Shown here: piece after piece, positions 16,282 to 23,783 of the stretch | Numbering within the stretch: the first letter of the stretch is position 1 | Layout: every line of letters begins with the position of its first letter | Assembly (NCBI GenBank): GCA_937960595.1 | Contig: CALGPL010000011.1 | Coordinates: forward strand, 1-64,000 | Source of the DNA: an uncultured Anaerolineales bacterium | GTDB taxonomy: Bacteria; Chloroflexota; Anaerolineae; Anaerolineales; Villigracilaceae | Direction of reading: 5' to 3' | Length of the DNA: 64,000 nt | The notes under the pieces: generated by a model | Database searches by the model: none | What the model was told of the DNA's origin: nothing | The model's input: the letters and a program-made list of their open reading frames with translations, nothing else | Program-made: the position numbers and the translations under genes

Positions 16282-16287
16282 TACAAT
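16282..16287 (+). promoter_or_regulatory. -10 box for leaderless transcription of tlyA
   Basis: TACAAT followed by 6 nt (ACGGAC) and the ATG at 16294, with no Shine-Dalgarno site. It lies back to back with the UbiA -10 box in a 35-nt divergent gap, so the two promoters overlap. Confidence 0.6.
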
Positions 16288-16293
16288 ACGGAC

Positions 16294-17085
16294 ATGGGAA
16301 AAAACCGTCTCGACCTCGTGCTGGTCGAACGCGGCCTGGCCGAGAGCCGCGCCAAAGCCCAGGCGCTGATCATGGCCGGGCAGGTGCGCGTCGATGGGCA
16401 GGTGGTGGATAGACCGGCCGCGAATGTCGCCCGGGAAGCGCAGATTACGGTGGATGCGGGTCCGCGCTTCGTCTCGCGCGGCGGCGAGAAACTGGAAGCC
16501 GCGCTGACGGCCTTCGGCGTCGAGGCGCGCGGCCGGGTCTGCGCCGACGTGGGCGCCTCGACCGGCGGATTCACCGACTGCCTTCTGCAACACGGCGCGG
16601 CCAAAGTGTATGCCATCGACGTGGGCAAAGGCCTCCTGCACTGGAACTTGCGCAGCGACCCGCGCGTCGTCGTCATGGAGGCAACCAATGCCCGCTTCGT
16701 CGAGCGTCTGCCCGAGCCGGTCAGCCTGGTGACGATTGACGCCTCGTTCATTTCGCTCAAGATTTTGCTGCCGGTGGTCAAGGGGTGGCTGGTTCCCCTC
16801 GATCCTTGTGGGGGAGAAGAGGAGGTCATTGCCCTCATCAAGCCCCAGTTCGAGGCCGGGCGCCGGGAATCGGCCCGCCACAGAGGCGTCATCCGCGACC
16901 CGGCGGTGCACCGCGCCGTGCTGAGCGAGGTGCTGGCCTTCGCCCAGACGACCGGCTTCGGCGTGCGCGGCCTGATTCGCTCGCCCATCCTCGGCCCCAA
17001 GGGGAATGTCGAGTTCCTGGCCTGGCTGCGCCTGGGCGAGAAAGGGGATGGGGATTCCTGGATTTCGAGATTGGGTCAAGGATAG
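16294..17085 (+). CDS. tlyA: TlyA-type rRNA 2'-O-methyltransferase
   Basis: A 263-residue protein with an N-terminal S4 RNA-binding domain (NRLDLVLVERGLAESRAKAQ and GQVRVDGQVVDRPA, residues 4-60) and an FtsJ-like SAM-dependent methyltransferase domain (DVGASTGGFTDCLLQHGA, IDVGKGLLHW, TIDASFISL, IKPQFEAGR). TlyA proteins methylate the 2'-O of cytidines in 23S and sometimes 16S rRNA, which sensitises ribosomes to capreomycin. The last 20 residues (after FLAWLRLGEK) are an extra tail. The start is leaderless-type. No neighbouring recN or ppnK is present, unlike the common arrangement. Confidence 0.93.
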   Translation: MGKNRLDLVLVERGLAESRAKAQALIMAGQVRVDGQVVDRPAANVAREAQITVDAGPRFVSRGGEKLEAALTAFGVEARGRVCADVGASTGGFTDCLLQHGAAKVYAIDVGKGLLHWNLRSDPRVVVMEATNARFVERLPEPVSLVTIDASFISLKILLPVVKGWLVPLDPCGGEEEVIALIKPQFEAGRRESARHRGVIRDPAVHRAVLSEVLAFAQTTGFGVRGLIRSPILGPKGNVEFLAWLRLGEKGDGDSWISRLGQG

Positions 17086-17116
17086 GATCGGGGCAACTGT
17101 TCAGCCTGCCACAAGA

Positions 17117-17260
17117 ATCCGCAGATGTCCCAGATTGTGCAAGAAGAGAAAAAATCGGCGTTCTCTGCGTAATCTGCGGATAAGTTTTGCATTTTTTCCA
17201 TCCAGCGGCGACTCTCATGCACCGGCTAGGTAGTTACAAAAAATCAGCGAAATCTGTGGG
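17117..17260. repeat. CCGCAGAT-type palindromic intergenic repeat and a related half-copy
   Basis: ATCCGCAGAT (17117-17126) and ATCTGCGGAT (17172-17181) form a perfect 10-nt terminal inverted repeat around an imperfect palindrome (CAGATTGTGCA facing TCTCTGCGTAATCTG). A second, solitary arm, AATCAGCGAAATCTGTGGG, lies at 17242-17260. These occupy most of the 256-nt gap between tlyA and lepA. They share with the CGCCAAG repeats the layout of paired 10-nt arms and an internal TTCTCTGCG block (17161-17169) but have a different core sequence. Confidence 0.65.
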
Positions 17261-17300
17261 GAAAGGAGAGGCGAACAACCCCTGCCCTCCTCTTTTGCCT

Positions 17301-17330
17301 TTGGCTGAATAGTTACAAATCGGGTATACT
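17301..17330 (+). promoter_or_regulatory. Promoter of lepA
   Basis: TTGGCT (17301-17306), an 18-nt spacer and TATACT (17325-17330). The start codon follows 11 nt later, leaving a leader of about 5 nt and no room for a Shine-Dalgarno site. Confidence 0.55.
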
Positions 17331-17341
17331 TCCGGCGCGCT

Positions 17342-19138
17342 ATGAATCACATCCGCAACTTCTGCATCATCGCCCACGTGGATCACGGCAAATCTACCCT
17401 GGCCGACCGGCTGCTGCATCTCACCGGCACGGTGCCCGACCGCGACACGACCGAGCAGATTCTCGACTCGATGGATCTGGAGCGCGAGAAGGGCGTCACC
17501 ATCAAGGCTTCGGCGGTGCGCATGAACTATGCCGCTGCCGATGGCCAGACCTACGAACTGAATCTCATCGACACCCCCGGCCATGTGGATTTCGGCTACG
17601 AGGTCAGCCGCGCCCTGGCCGCCTGCGAGGGAGCCCTCCTCGTCGTGGACGCCACCCAGGGCATCGAGGCCCAGACCCTGGCCAATCTCTACCAGGCCCT
17701 CGAAGCCGATCTGACCATTGTGCCGGTCATCAACAAAATTGACCTGATCACGGCCCGGCCCGATGAGGTCGCCGAGGATATTGCCAGCCTGCTGGGGGTC
17801 CGGCCCGAGTCCATCCTGCGCGTCTCGGCCAAGGAGGGGACGAATGTCGAGGCGGTCCTGCAGGCCGTCGTCGAAAAGATCCCGCCGCCCAAGGGCGACG
17901 TGGACGCGCCCCTGCGCGCCCTGGTCTTCGACTCGCACTACGATTCATACAAAGGAGTGATCACCTACGTGCGCGTCGTCGAAGGCCGTCTGAGCGCCGC
18001 GGAGGACATCCGCATGATGTCCACCGGCGCGGCGGTCAAGCCCATCGAGGTGGGGATGTTCGCCCCGATGATGAAACCGGTCGCGGCCCTTTCGGCAGGC
18101 GAGGTGGGGTACGTTGCCACCGGTTTGAAGAGCGTGCGCGACGCCCGCGTCGGCGACACCATCACCGCCGCCGCCCGTCCCGCCGCCGCGCCGCTGCCGG
18201 GGTACCGTCATCCCAAGCCGATGGTCTTCGCCGGGATTTATCCTGCCGAGGCCGATGACTATCCTGACCTGCGCGAGGCGCTCGAAAAATTGCAGTTGAA
18301 CGACGCCTCCCTGACCTTCGAGCCGGAGACCTCGCAGGCGCTCGGCTATGGCTTCCGCGCCGGATTCTTGGGCCTCTTCCACATGGAGATCATCCAGGAG
18401 CGCATCGAGCGCGAATATGACCTGGACGTGGTCTTCACCGCCCCGACGGTGGCCTATGAAGTTCTTTTGCGGGATGGGACGACCCGCCTCGTGGACACCC
18501 CCGCCGACCTGCCCGATGAGGGCGAGATCGAGGAGATCCGCGAGCCGTGGATGACCATCGAGATCATCACCCCGACCGAATTCTACGGCCCGATCATGGA
18601 ACTGGTGACCCGGCGGCGCGGCGTCTTCAAGGGGCCGGAATATCCCGCTCCGCACCGCGTCCAGTTGAATTACGAGATTCCGCTCTCCGAAATCATCGTG
18701 GACTTCTTCGATGAATTGAAGAGCCGCACGCGCGGCTACGCCTCGCTCGATTACCAGTTCCTCGAATACCGCCCCGATAAATTGCAAAAACTGGAGATTC
18801 TGGTCAACGGCGAGCCGGTGGACGCCCTGGCGACGATTGTGCATACCAAAGACGCCTACCACAAGGGGCAGCGGATGATCACCAAACTGAAGGAACTCAT
18901 CCCGCGCCAGTTGTTCGAGGTCGCCATCCAGGCCTCTTCGGGCGGGCGGGTCATCAGCCGCGCCAACGTCAAGCCGCTGCGCAAGGACGTGCTGGCCAAG
19001 TGTTACGGCGGCGACATCACCCGCAAGAAGAAATTGCTCGAAAAGCAGAAGAAGGGCAAGAAGCGCATGAAGATGGTGGGAAACGTAGAAATCCCGCAGG
19101 ATGCCTTCATGGCGGTGCTGAAATTGGGAGAGGAGTGA
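17342..19138 (+). CDS. lepA: Elongation factor 4 (LepA)
   Basis: A 598-residue translational GTPase, the usual length. The G1 motif is [10 protein letters not shown] (15-24), G3 is DTPGH, G4 is NKID, and the LepA-specific C-terminal domain includes [26 protein letters not shown] and [15 protein letters not shown]. It promotes back-translocation of stalled or mis-translocated ribosomes and acts in ribosome assembly. It stands alone between two repeat-bearing gaps. Its start is only about 12 nt from the -10 box, so the mRNA is nearly leaderless. Confidence 0.98.
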   Translation: MNHIRNFCIIAHVDHGKSTLADRLLHLTGTVPDRDTTEQILDSMDLEREKGVTIKASAVRMNYAAADGQTYELNLIDTPGHVDFGYEVSRALAACEGALLVVDATQGIEAQTLANLYQALEADLTIVPVINKIDLITARPDEVAEDIASLLGVRPESILRVSAKEGTNVEAVLQAVVEKIPPPKGDVDAPLRALVFDSHYDSYKGVITYVRVVEGRLSAAEDIRMMSTGAAVKPIEVGMFAPMMKPVAALSAGEVGYVATGLKSVRDARVGDTITAAARPAAAPLPGYRHPKPMVFAGIYPAEADDYPDLREALEKLQLNDASLTFEPETSQALGYGFRAGFLGLFHMEIIQERIEREYDLDVVFTAPTVAYEVLLRDGTTRLVDTPADLPDEGEIEEIREPWMTIEIITPTEFYGPIMELVTRRRGVFKGPEYPAPHRVQLNYEIPLSEIIVDFFDELKSRTRGYASLDYQFLEYRPDKLQKLEILVNGEPVDALATIVHTKDAYHKGQRMITKLKELIPRQLFEVAIQASSGGRVISRANVKPLRKDVLAKCYGGDITRKKKLLEKQKKGKKRMKMVGNVEIPQDAFMAVLKLGEE

Positions 19139-19205
19139 TTCTCAACACAAAGGATACCAAGGATCACGACGAAAAAGGCTCACAAAGGCTTTCTAAATAT
19201 ACTTT

Positions 19206-19395
19206 ACCGCCAAGTCGCCAAGGCGCCAGGCCCATTAGAAAGGCGCCAAGGGCTTCTTGGCGAATTTGGACAGACACTTGGCGTTCTCTGCGTCTTGGCG
19301 GTGATGACGAATCCTTACCGCCAAGGCGCCAAGGGCTTCTTGGCGAATTTGGACAGACTCTTGGCGTTCTCTGCGTCTTGGCGGTGATGACGAAT
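19206..19395 (+). repeat. CGCCAAG-type palindromic repeat, copies B1 and B2 in tandem
   Basis: Two copies in direct order. The shared unit at 19241-19312 recurs at 19324-19395 with one mismatch (offset 83 nt). Each runs from CGCCAAGG arms through CTTCTTGGCGAATTTGGACAG to CTTGGCGTTCTCTGCG and a closing TCTTGGCGGTGATGACGAAT. The left arm of B1 is longer, with an extra GTCGCCAAGGCGCCAGGCC segment. The element lies between lepA and the flippase-like gene and explains the gap 19139-19430, in which no gene is seen. Confidence 0.8.
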
Positions 19396-19430
19396 AGAGT
19401 CTTTTGTTTGCTCTGGGTTGAAAGGTTCTT

Positions 19431-20438
19431 ATGTCGAATTTCTGGAAATCGGCCCGGCGCTGGCTGCCCGGTGTTGTCATCAGTCTGGCGGCCATCGCCG
19501 CCTTTGTGTATTTTGTGGATTTGGAGGAACTTGCCTCTGCCCTGCGCGGCGCCGATGGGCGTTTTCTCGCTGCGGCTTTAATCGTCTCCACAAGTTGGAT
19601 TTTCGTGCGCGCGGCAGTCTGGCGCGCTTTGTTGCAAAACCGGGCCTCGTACCGGCACGTTTTTCTGACCGTCTGCGAAGGCTACCTGCTCAATAATTTC
19701 TTTCCTTTCCGCCTGGGGGAGGTCGGGCGGGCCTTTCTGCTCAGCCGCAAGAGCCAGGTCGGTTTCATGGAAGCCCTCTCGACCATCGTCATCGAACGCG
19801 TCCTCGACCTGGCCTACTCGGCGGCGATTCTGCTCCTCGGCGTGGGTTTCCTCGTCCAGGCGGCCGGGGCAGAGACGGCAGCCTACCTCATCGGCGGCGC
19901 GATGCTCTCCGGGCTGGTCATCCTCTATTGGCTGGCCCGCCACCGCGCCGGGGCGGTGGCCCGCTTCGAGCGGCTGAGTCGGCGCTGGCCTGCCCTCCAG
20001 CGCCTCGGCGGGCAATTCCTGTCTTCGTTCTTCGCCGGCCTGCAGGTCCTGACCGATGGGCGTCGTTTCCTGAACATCCTCTTGCTGATGACTCTCAACT
20101 GGGCCATGGCCGTCCTGCAATTCTTTCTCTATATTCGAGCCTTCTTCCCCGCCGCCCGCTGGACGTGGGCGGTCTTCGGCCTGGGCGCGACCGCCTTCGG
20201 CAACGCCATCCCCTCTCTGCCGGGGGCGGTCGGGACGTTCGAGGGCGCCTTCGCCGGCGCCCTGACCCTGCTGACCGGCGACGAGGCTGCCGCGCTGGCT
20301 GCGGCGCTGACCACTCATTTGGCAGGATACCTGGTCAACGGCATCCTTGGCGTTTACGCTTTCTCCACCGAAGGAGAGACGCTCCTGGGGGTTTACCGTC
20401 AATTGCGTCAGCAACAGGAGAGTGGGCAGCAAGATTGA
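19431..20438 (+). CDS. Flippase-like (LPG synthase transmembrane/UPF0104) membrane protein
   Basis: A 335-residue integral membrane protein with about 8 hydrophobic segments. Family hallmarks are NNFFPFRLGEVGRAFLL (near 90-106), the following TIVIERVLDL, and the C-terminal GNAIPSLPGAVGTFEGAF. These match the YbhN/AglD-type flippase-like family, which includes the transmembrane half of lysylphosphatidylglycerol synthases and proteins near glycosyltransferases. It lacks the soluble aminoacyl-transfer domain, so moving a lipid-linked sugar is more plausible than lysylation. An AAAGG site precedes the ATG. It begins the glycan block running to 35.8 kb. Confidence 0.88.
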   Translation: MSNFWKSARRWLPGVVISLAAIAAFVYFVDLEELASALRGADGRFLAAALIVSTSWIFVRAAVWRALLQNRASYRHVFLTVCEGYLLNNFFPFRLGEVGRAFLLSRKSQVGFMEALSTIVIERVLDLAYSAAILLLGVGFLVQAAGAETAAYLIGGAMLSGLVILYWLARHRAGAVARFERLSRRWPALQRLGGQFLSSFFAGLQVLTDGRRFLNILLLMTLNWAMAVLQFFLYIRAFFPAARWTWAVFGLGATAFGNAIPSLPGAVGTFEGAFAGALTLLTGDEAAALAAALTTHLAGYLVNGILGVYAFSTEGETLLGVYRQLRQQQESGQQD

Positions 20439-20453
20439 CCTGGCTGCCTGCGT

Positions 20454-20459
20454 TATAAT
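20454..20459 (+). promoter_or_regulatory. Candidate -10 box of the GT4 gene
   Basis: TATAAT 15 nt after the preceding stop codon, with TTGACC at 20435-20440. The 13-nt spacer between them is shorter than usual, so the -35 assignment is doubtful. Confidence 0.4.
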
Positions 20460-20513
20460 CAGCCCGTTCGAAAGACAGAGTTTCCCCGTTCCGTGGGGTT
20501 GTTGCACCGGCCC

Positions 20514-21692
20514 ATGAAAATCCTGATCACCCTCACCTATTATCGTCCGCATTATTCCGGCCTGACCATCTACGCCGAGCGGCTGGCCCTGGCGCTGGCC
20601 CGGCGCGGCCATCGCGTCACCGTCCTGACCTCGCAGTTCGACCGAAACCTGCCGCGCCTCGAACGCCTGGACGGGGTGACGGTGGTGCGCATCCCGCCGC
20701 TGATGCGCGTCAGCAAAGGCCTGATCATGCCCGGCATGCCCTTGGCTGCCTGGCGTCTGGCCCGCTGGGCCGACGTCGTCAACCTGCACATGCCGCAACT
20801 CGACGCGGCTTACATCGCCTGGATTGGCCAATGGCTGCGCAAACCGGTCGTCCTGACCTATCAGTGCGATTTGCGTCTGCCGCGCGGCCTGATTCATGCC
20901 ATCGCCAACCAGGTCTCGCACGTTGCCAATCACGTGGCCGCCTGGGGCAGCCAGGCCATTGTCAGCATCACCCGCGACTATGCCGAGCACTCTCCTTATC
21001 TGAGACGTTATTTGGAAAAGGTGCGCGCCTTCGATCCCCCCGTGCAACTGGCCCCCGCCTCTGACCAAGACGTGCAGGCGTTTCGTGCCAAGTATGCCAT
21101 CCGGCCCGAGGAACGCATCATCGGCATGGCGGCCCGCCTGGCGACCGAAAAGGGCGTCGAATTCCTCGTCCAGGCCCTGCCCGAAATCCTCCGGGCCTTT
21201 CCCACCGCCCGCGTTTTGTTTGTCGGGCCGTATCAAAACGTCGTCGGCGAGGAACAATATGCCCGGCGGATTCTGCCTCTCCTGCGCGGCTTGGAAGACC
21301 ATTGGACTTTTCTGGGCATCGTCCCCGATGTGGAGATGACCGCCTTTTTCAAGACGTGCGAAGTGCTGGTCCTGCCGAGCCTGAACAGCACCGAGGCCTA
21401 TGGTCTGGTGCAGGCCGAGGCCATCACCTGCGGCAGGCCGGTGGTTGCCTCCGACTTGCCCGGCGTGCGCGTCCCGGTGACCGAGACGGGCATGGGCCGC
21501 GTCGTGCCGGTCGGCGATGCCGGCGCGATCGCCCGGGCGGTGATCGAGATCCTCTCGGCGCCCGATCAGTTTCGGGGGGATCCGGCCGAGTTCCAGCGGC
21601 GCACCTCGCCGGATACGTTGGCGACTCGTTATGAGGAGTTGTTCGAGGAGTTGCGCGCAGCAGCAGGTTATCGCCGTTCGACCCGCACGTAG
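20514..21692 (+). CDS. GT4-family glycosyltransferase
   Basis: A 392-residue GT-B fold enzyme that transfers a sugar from a nucleotide donor to a lipid or glycan acceptor. The N-terminal domain starts MKILITLTYYRPHYSGLTIY with the acceptor-side glycine-rich loop, and the C-terminal domain has GMAARLATEKGVEFLVQA, FLGIVPDVEMTAFFKTCEVLVLPSLNSTEAYGLVQAEAI, including the donor-site E-x7-E type stretch. ATG 20514 is preferred over an in-frame GTG at 20493, as it matches the family N terminus. Its 3' end overlaps the convergent lectin-like gene by 25 nt. Donor and acceptor are unknown. Confidence 0.92.
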   Translation: MKILITLTYYRPHYSGLTIYAERLALALARRGHRVTVLTSQFDRNLPRLERLDGVTVVRIPPLMRVSKGLIMPGMPLAAWRLARWADVVNLHMPQLDAAYIAWIGQWLRKPVVLTYQCDLRLPRGLIHAIANQVSHVANHVAAWGSQAIVSITRDYAEHSPYLRRYLEKVRAFDPPVQLAPASDQDVQAFRAKYAIRPEERIIGMAARLATEKGVEFLVQALPEILRAFPTARVLFVGPYQNVVGEEQYARRILPLLRGLEDHWTFLGIVPDVEMTAFFKTCEVLVLPSLNSTEAYGLVQAEAITCGRPVVASDLPGVRVPVTETGMGRVVPVGDAGAIARAVIEILSAPDQFRGDPAEFQRRTSPDTLATRYEELFEELRAAAGYRRSTRT

Positions 21693-22156
21693 AGGATGCC
21701 GGCGTTGTCGTCCAGGGCGTTGTCGTTGATGCGCAATTCCAGCCAGCCGGTTTGGCGGGCAGGAGCGGCGTACTCTGTGCCGATGCAGAACAGGTCGTAA
21801 GCGGAGAGCCGGCCGATCAGCGCCGCGTGGTGACAGCCCGAAAGAATGTTGTTGCTCTGATGGAGGCCAGACTCCAGATTGCCGTTCCCGTCTCGGAACG
21901 GGCAGCCGTAATCCGGGCATTCGGACCACGAGCCGCCGACCTGGGTGATGGTCAGAAAATCGCCCGCCTGCACGTGCAGACCGGTGGATTGCCAGCCTCG
22001 GTCGGCGTGCACCTCGACGATCAGACTCGTCGGCATGGAGGGCTTCTCCTCCAAGAACAAGCCGGCAGCGAAACCGGCCGCGCCCATGCCACACAGCAGG
22101 CAGGTCAGCGCTGCGCCGAGCAGGAAGAAGATCAGATTTTGACGATCGATTCTCAT
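21668..22156 (-). CDS. Membrane-anchored lectin-like (LecA/PA-IL type) protein
   Basis: A 162-residue protein with an N-terminal membrane anchor (about 9-35; cysteines at 19 and 22 could include a lipidation site) and a beta-sandwich domain. VHADRGWQSTGLHVQAGD, ITQVGGSWS and the C-terminal GWLELRINDNALDDNAG resemble the galactose-binding LecA/PA-IL family, where an Asn/Asp cluster near the end binds calcium and sugar; here NDNALDDN supplies such residues. It lies convergent to, and overlaps by 25 nt, the glycosyltransferase gene. The ATG has TATAAT 6 nt upstream and no Shine-Dalgarno, so it is probably leaderless. Sugar binding is inferred from sequence resemblance only. Confidence 0.78.
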   Translation of the reverse strand: MRIDRQNLIFFLLGAALTCLLCGMGAAGFAAGLFLEEKPSMPTSLIVEVHADRGWQSTGLHVQAGDFLTITQVGGSWSECPDYGCPFRDGNGNLESGLHQSNNILSGCHHAALIGRLSAYDLFCIGTEYAAPARQTGWLELRINDNALDDNAGILYVRVERR

Positions 22157-22162
22157 ATTTCA

Positions 22163-22168
22163 ATTATA
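22163..22168 (-). promoter_or_regulatory. -10 box for leaderless transcription of the lectin-like gene
   Basis: TATAAT on the minus strand, then TGAAAT and the ATG at 22156. The 6-nt gap puts the transcription start on the start codon. Confidence 0.65.
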
Positions 22169-22186
22169 CGCAATTTCAATCTCTCC

Positions 22187-22954
22187 ATGCCTGCCAAAGA
22201 CTTGCTTTTCCTTCACCTGCGCGACTTGCCCTACTTCCGCGCCTTGTTGCGGTCGGTGGAGGCCCAGTTCTACCAGACCCTCGACCTGCCCGCCCCGACC
22301 CTCGACCTGGGCTGCGGTGACGGTCATTTTGCCTCCCTGACCTTTGCGCGCCCTTTGGAGGCGGGCCTCGACCCGGCGCGGGCTTCACTGCGCGAGGCCC
22401 AACGCCGCCAGGCTCACCGTTGGCTCGTCCAGGCCGAGGGGGCGGCGATGCCTTTCCCGGCCGGTTATTTTGCCAGCGCGGTCAGCAACTCGGTGCTGGA
22501 GCATATTCCCCACCTGGAGGCGGTCTTGGCCGAAGTGAGCCGTCTGCTGCGGCCGGGCGCGCCGTTCTATTTCTGCGTGCCGAACGGGCGCTATTTTTCA
22601 GAATTGTCGTTGTCGCCCGTGCTGGGAACGACCTACACGCATTGGTTTCGCCGTATCTCGCGCGTCCATCACGCCGACGAACCGCCGGTCTGGGAAGCGC
22701 GGCTGGAACAGGCCGGCTTCCGCCTGGAAAAGTGGTGGCACTACTTCTCCCCGGCGGCGATGCGCGTGTTAGAATGGGGACATTACCTGGGCCTGCCCTC
22801 GCTGGTGGCCCGCAAACTGACCGGCCGCTGGATTCTCGCTCCGGCGAGGTGGAATCTCTGGTTGACCGAGCGCTTCCTCCGCCGCTACGCCTCCGCAGAG
22901 CCGGTCGAAGACGGCGCCTTCACCTTCTATGTGGCTCGGAAACCCCTCTCCTGA
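22187..22954 (+). CDS. Class I SAM-dependent methyltransferase
   Basis: A 255-residue enzyme of the Methyltransf_11 type. Motif I is LDLGCGDGHFA (about 36-46), the acidic loop is near LDPARASL, and motif IV/post-IV is SNSVLEHIPHLEAVLAEVSRLLRPGAPF. The C-terminal third carries aromatic, basic segments (WFRRISRVHH, KWWHYFSPAAMRVLEWG) that look acceptor-specific. The start ATG 22187 has no Shine-Dalgarno; TTCAAT lies 6 nt before it, a weak leaderless-type -10. Its position among glycosyltransferases suggests sugar or lipid-carrier methylation, but the substrate cannot be read from sequence. Confidence 0.85.
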   Translation: MPAKDLLFLHLRDLPYFRALLRSVEAQFYQTLDLPAPTLDLGCGDGHFASLTFARPLEAGLDPARASLREAQRRQAHRWLVQAEGAAMPFPAGYFASAVSNSVLEHIPHLEAVLAEVSRLLRPGAPFYFCVPNGRYFSELSLSPVLGTTYTHWFRRISRVHHADEPPVWEARLEQAGFRLEKWWHYFSPAAMRVLEWGHYLGLPSLVARKLTGRWILAPARWNLWLTERFLRRYASAEPVEDGAFTFYVARKPLS

Positions 22955-23030
22955 AGCCGGATGGCCTGTCTCTCCGGCCTCGCACGATTTCACTGCTCGA
23001 CGATCAGACTGCCGACTCTTTGACTGCCTC

Positions 23031-23765
23031 ATGCCCTTCGACGAAACTTACTTTTCCTCTCACGCCTATCAGAACGTCTCCTTCGCCCGCTTCAGTCAGT
23101 ATTGGTGGTCGAATCGGTTCTATGCGATCCTGGCGCGCCGCGCCGGGCGAGGCGGCGGCCGCCTGCTCGAGGTCGGTTCCGGGCTGGGACATTTGGCCGC
23201 GCGGCTGGAAGGTCATTTCGAGACGTTCGCGGTGGACGTCAATCCCTGGGCGCTGGTAAAATCGAAGGCCGTTGCCACGCGCACCCCGCTTTCTCTGGCC
23301 TCGGCCGAGGCGTTGCCGTTTCGGGACGGCGTGTTCGAGGTCGTCATCATCAAGCATGTCGTCGAGCATCTGCCGCATCCGGAGCGGGCGATTGCCGAGG
23401 CGGGCCGCGTCCTCGTCCCTGGCGGGAGCCTGATTCTCTCGGCGCCCAACCTGACCTCGGTGGCGCGTTCCTGGAAGAAGGAGAGATGGATCGGCTACCG
23501 GGATCCAACGCACATCTCGCTCAAGGAACCCGCCGAGTGGCTCGATCTGCTGCGGACCGCCGGTTTCCGCCTCCGGCGCGTCTTCTCCGACGGGCTGTGG
23601 GACGCGCCCTACATTCCGTTTGTGCCGAAGGCCCTCCAAAAACTGGCCTTTGGCGCGCCGGGCGGTCTGCAGGCAGTGACGGGAGTTGTCTTCGTCCCCC
23701 TGCGCTGGGGTGAGACGATGATCGTGATCGCCCGCAAAGAACCGCTCTCCGATTCGCAAGCATGA
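23031..23765 (+). CDS. Second class I SAM-dependent methyltransferase
   Basis: A 244-residue methyltransferase with motif I LLEVGSGLGHLAARL, an acidic residue in FAVDVNPWAL, and motif IV IIKHVVEHLPHPERAIAEAGRVLVPGGSLILSAPN. It is only distantly alike to the preceding gene. ATG 23031 is preferred by fit to the family N terminus (MPFDETYFSSHAYQ); an in-frame ATG at 22929 would overlap the upstream gene by 26 nt and add low-homology residues. The 76-nt gap before it holds no recognisable signal. YFSSHAYQN followed by the SAM fold is common in methyltransferases of glycan clusters. Confidence 0.82.
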   Translation: MPFDETYFSSHAYQNVSFARFSQYWWSNRFYAILARRAGRGGGRLLEVGSGLGHLAARLEGHFETFAVDVNPWALVKSKAVATRTPLSLASAEALPFRDGVFEVVIIKHVVEHLPHPERAIAEAGRVLVPGGSLILSAPNLTSVARSWKKERWIGYRDPTHISLKEPAEWLDLLRTAGFRLRRVFSDGLWDAPYIPFVPKALQKLAFGAPGGLQAVTGVVFVPLRWGETMIVIARKEPLSDSQA

Positions 23766-23783
23766 CGATGAGGCTGTTTTAGC

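Noticed and set aside
17117..19395. CRISPR array
   Set aside because: The repeats at 17.1 and 19.2 kb are palindromic elements, not regularly spaced repeats with unique spacers, and no cas gene is present.
19578..22163. 861-codon open frame on the minus strand
   Set aside because: It runs antisense across the flippase-like and GT4 genes and has no domain. The lectin-like gene in this area uses another frame with its own promoter box.
22929..23030. Longer start (ATG 22929) of the second methyltransferase
   Set aside because: It would overlap the preceding gene by 26 nt, and the added residues (MWLGNPSPEAGWP) do not resemble a methyltransferase N terminus.
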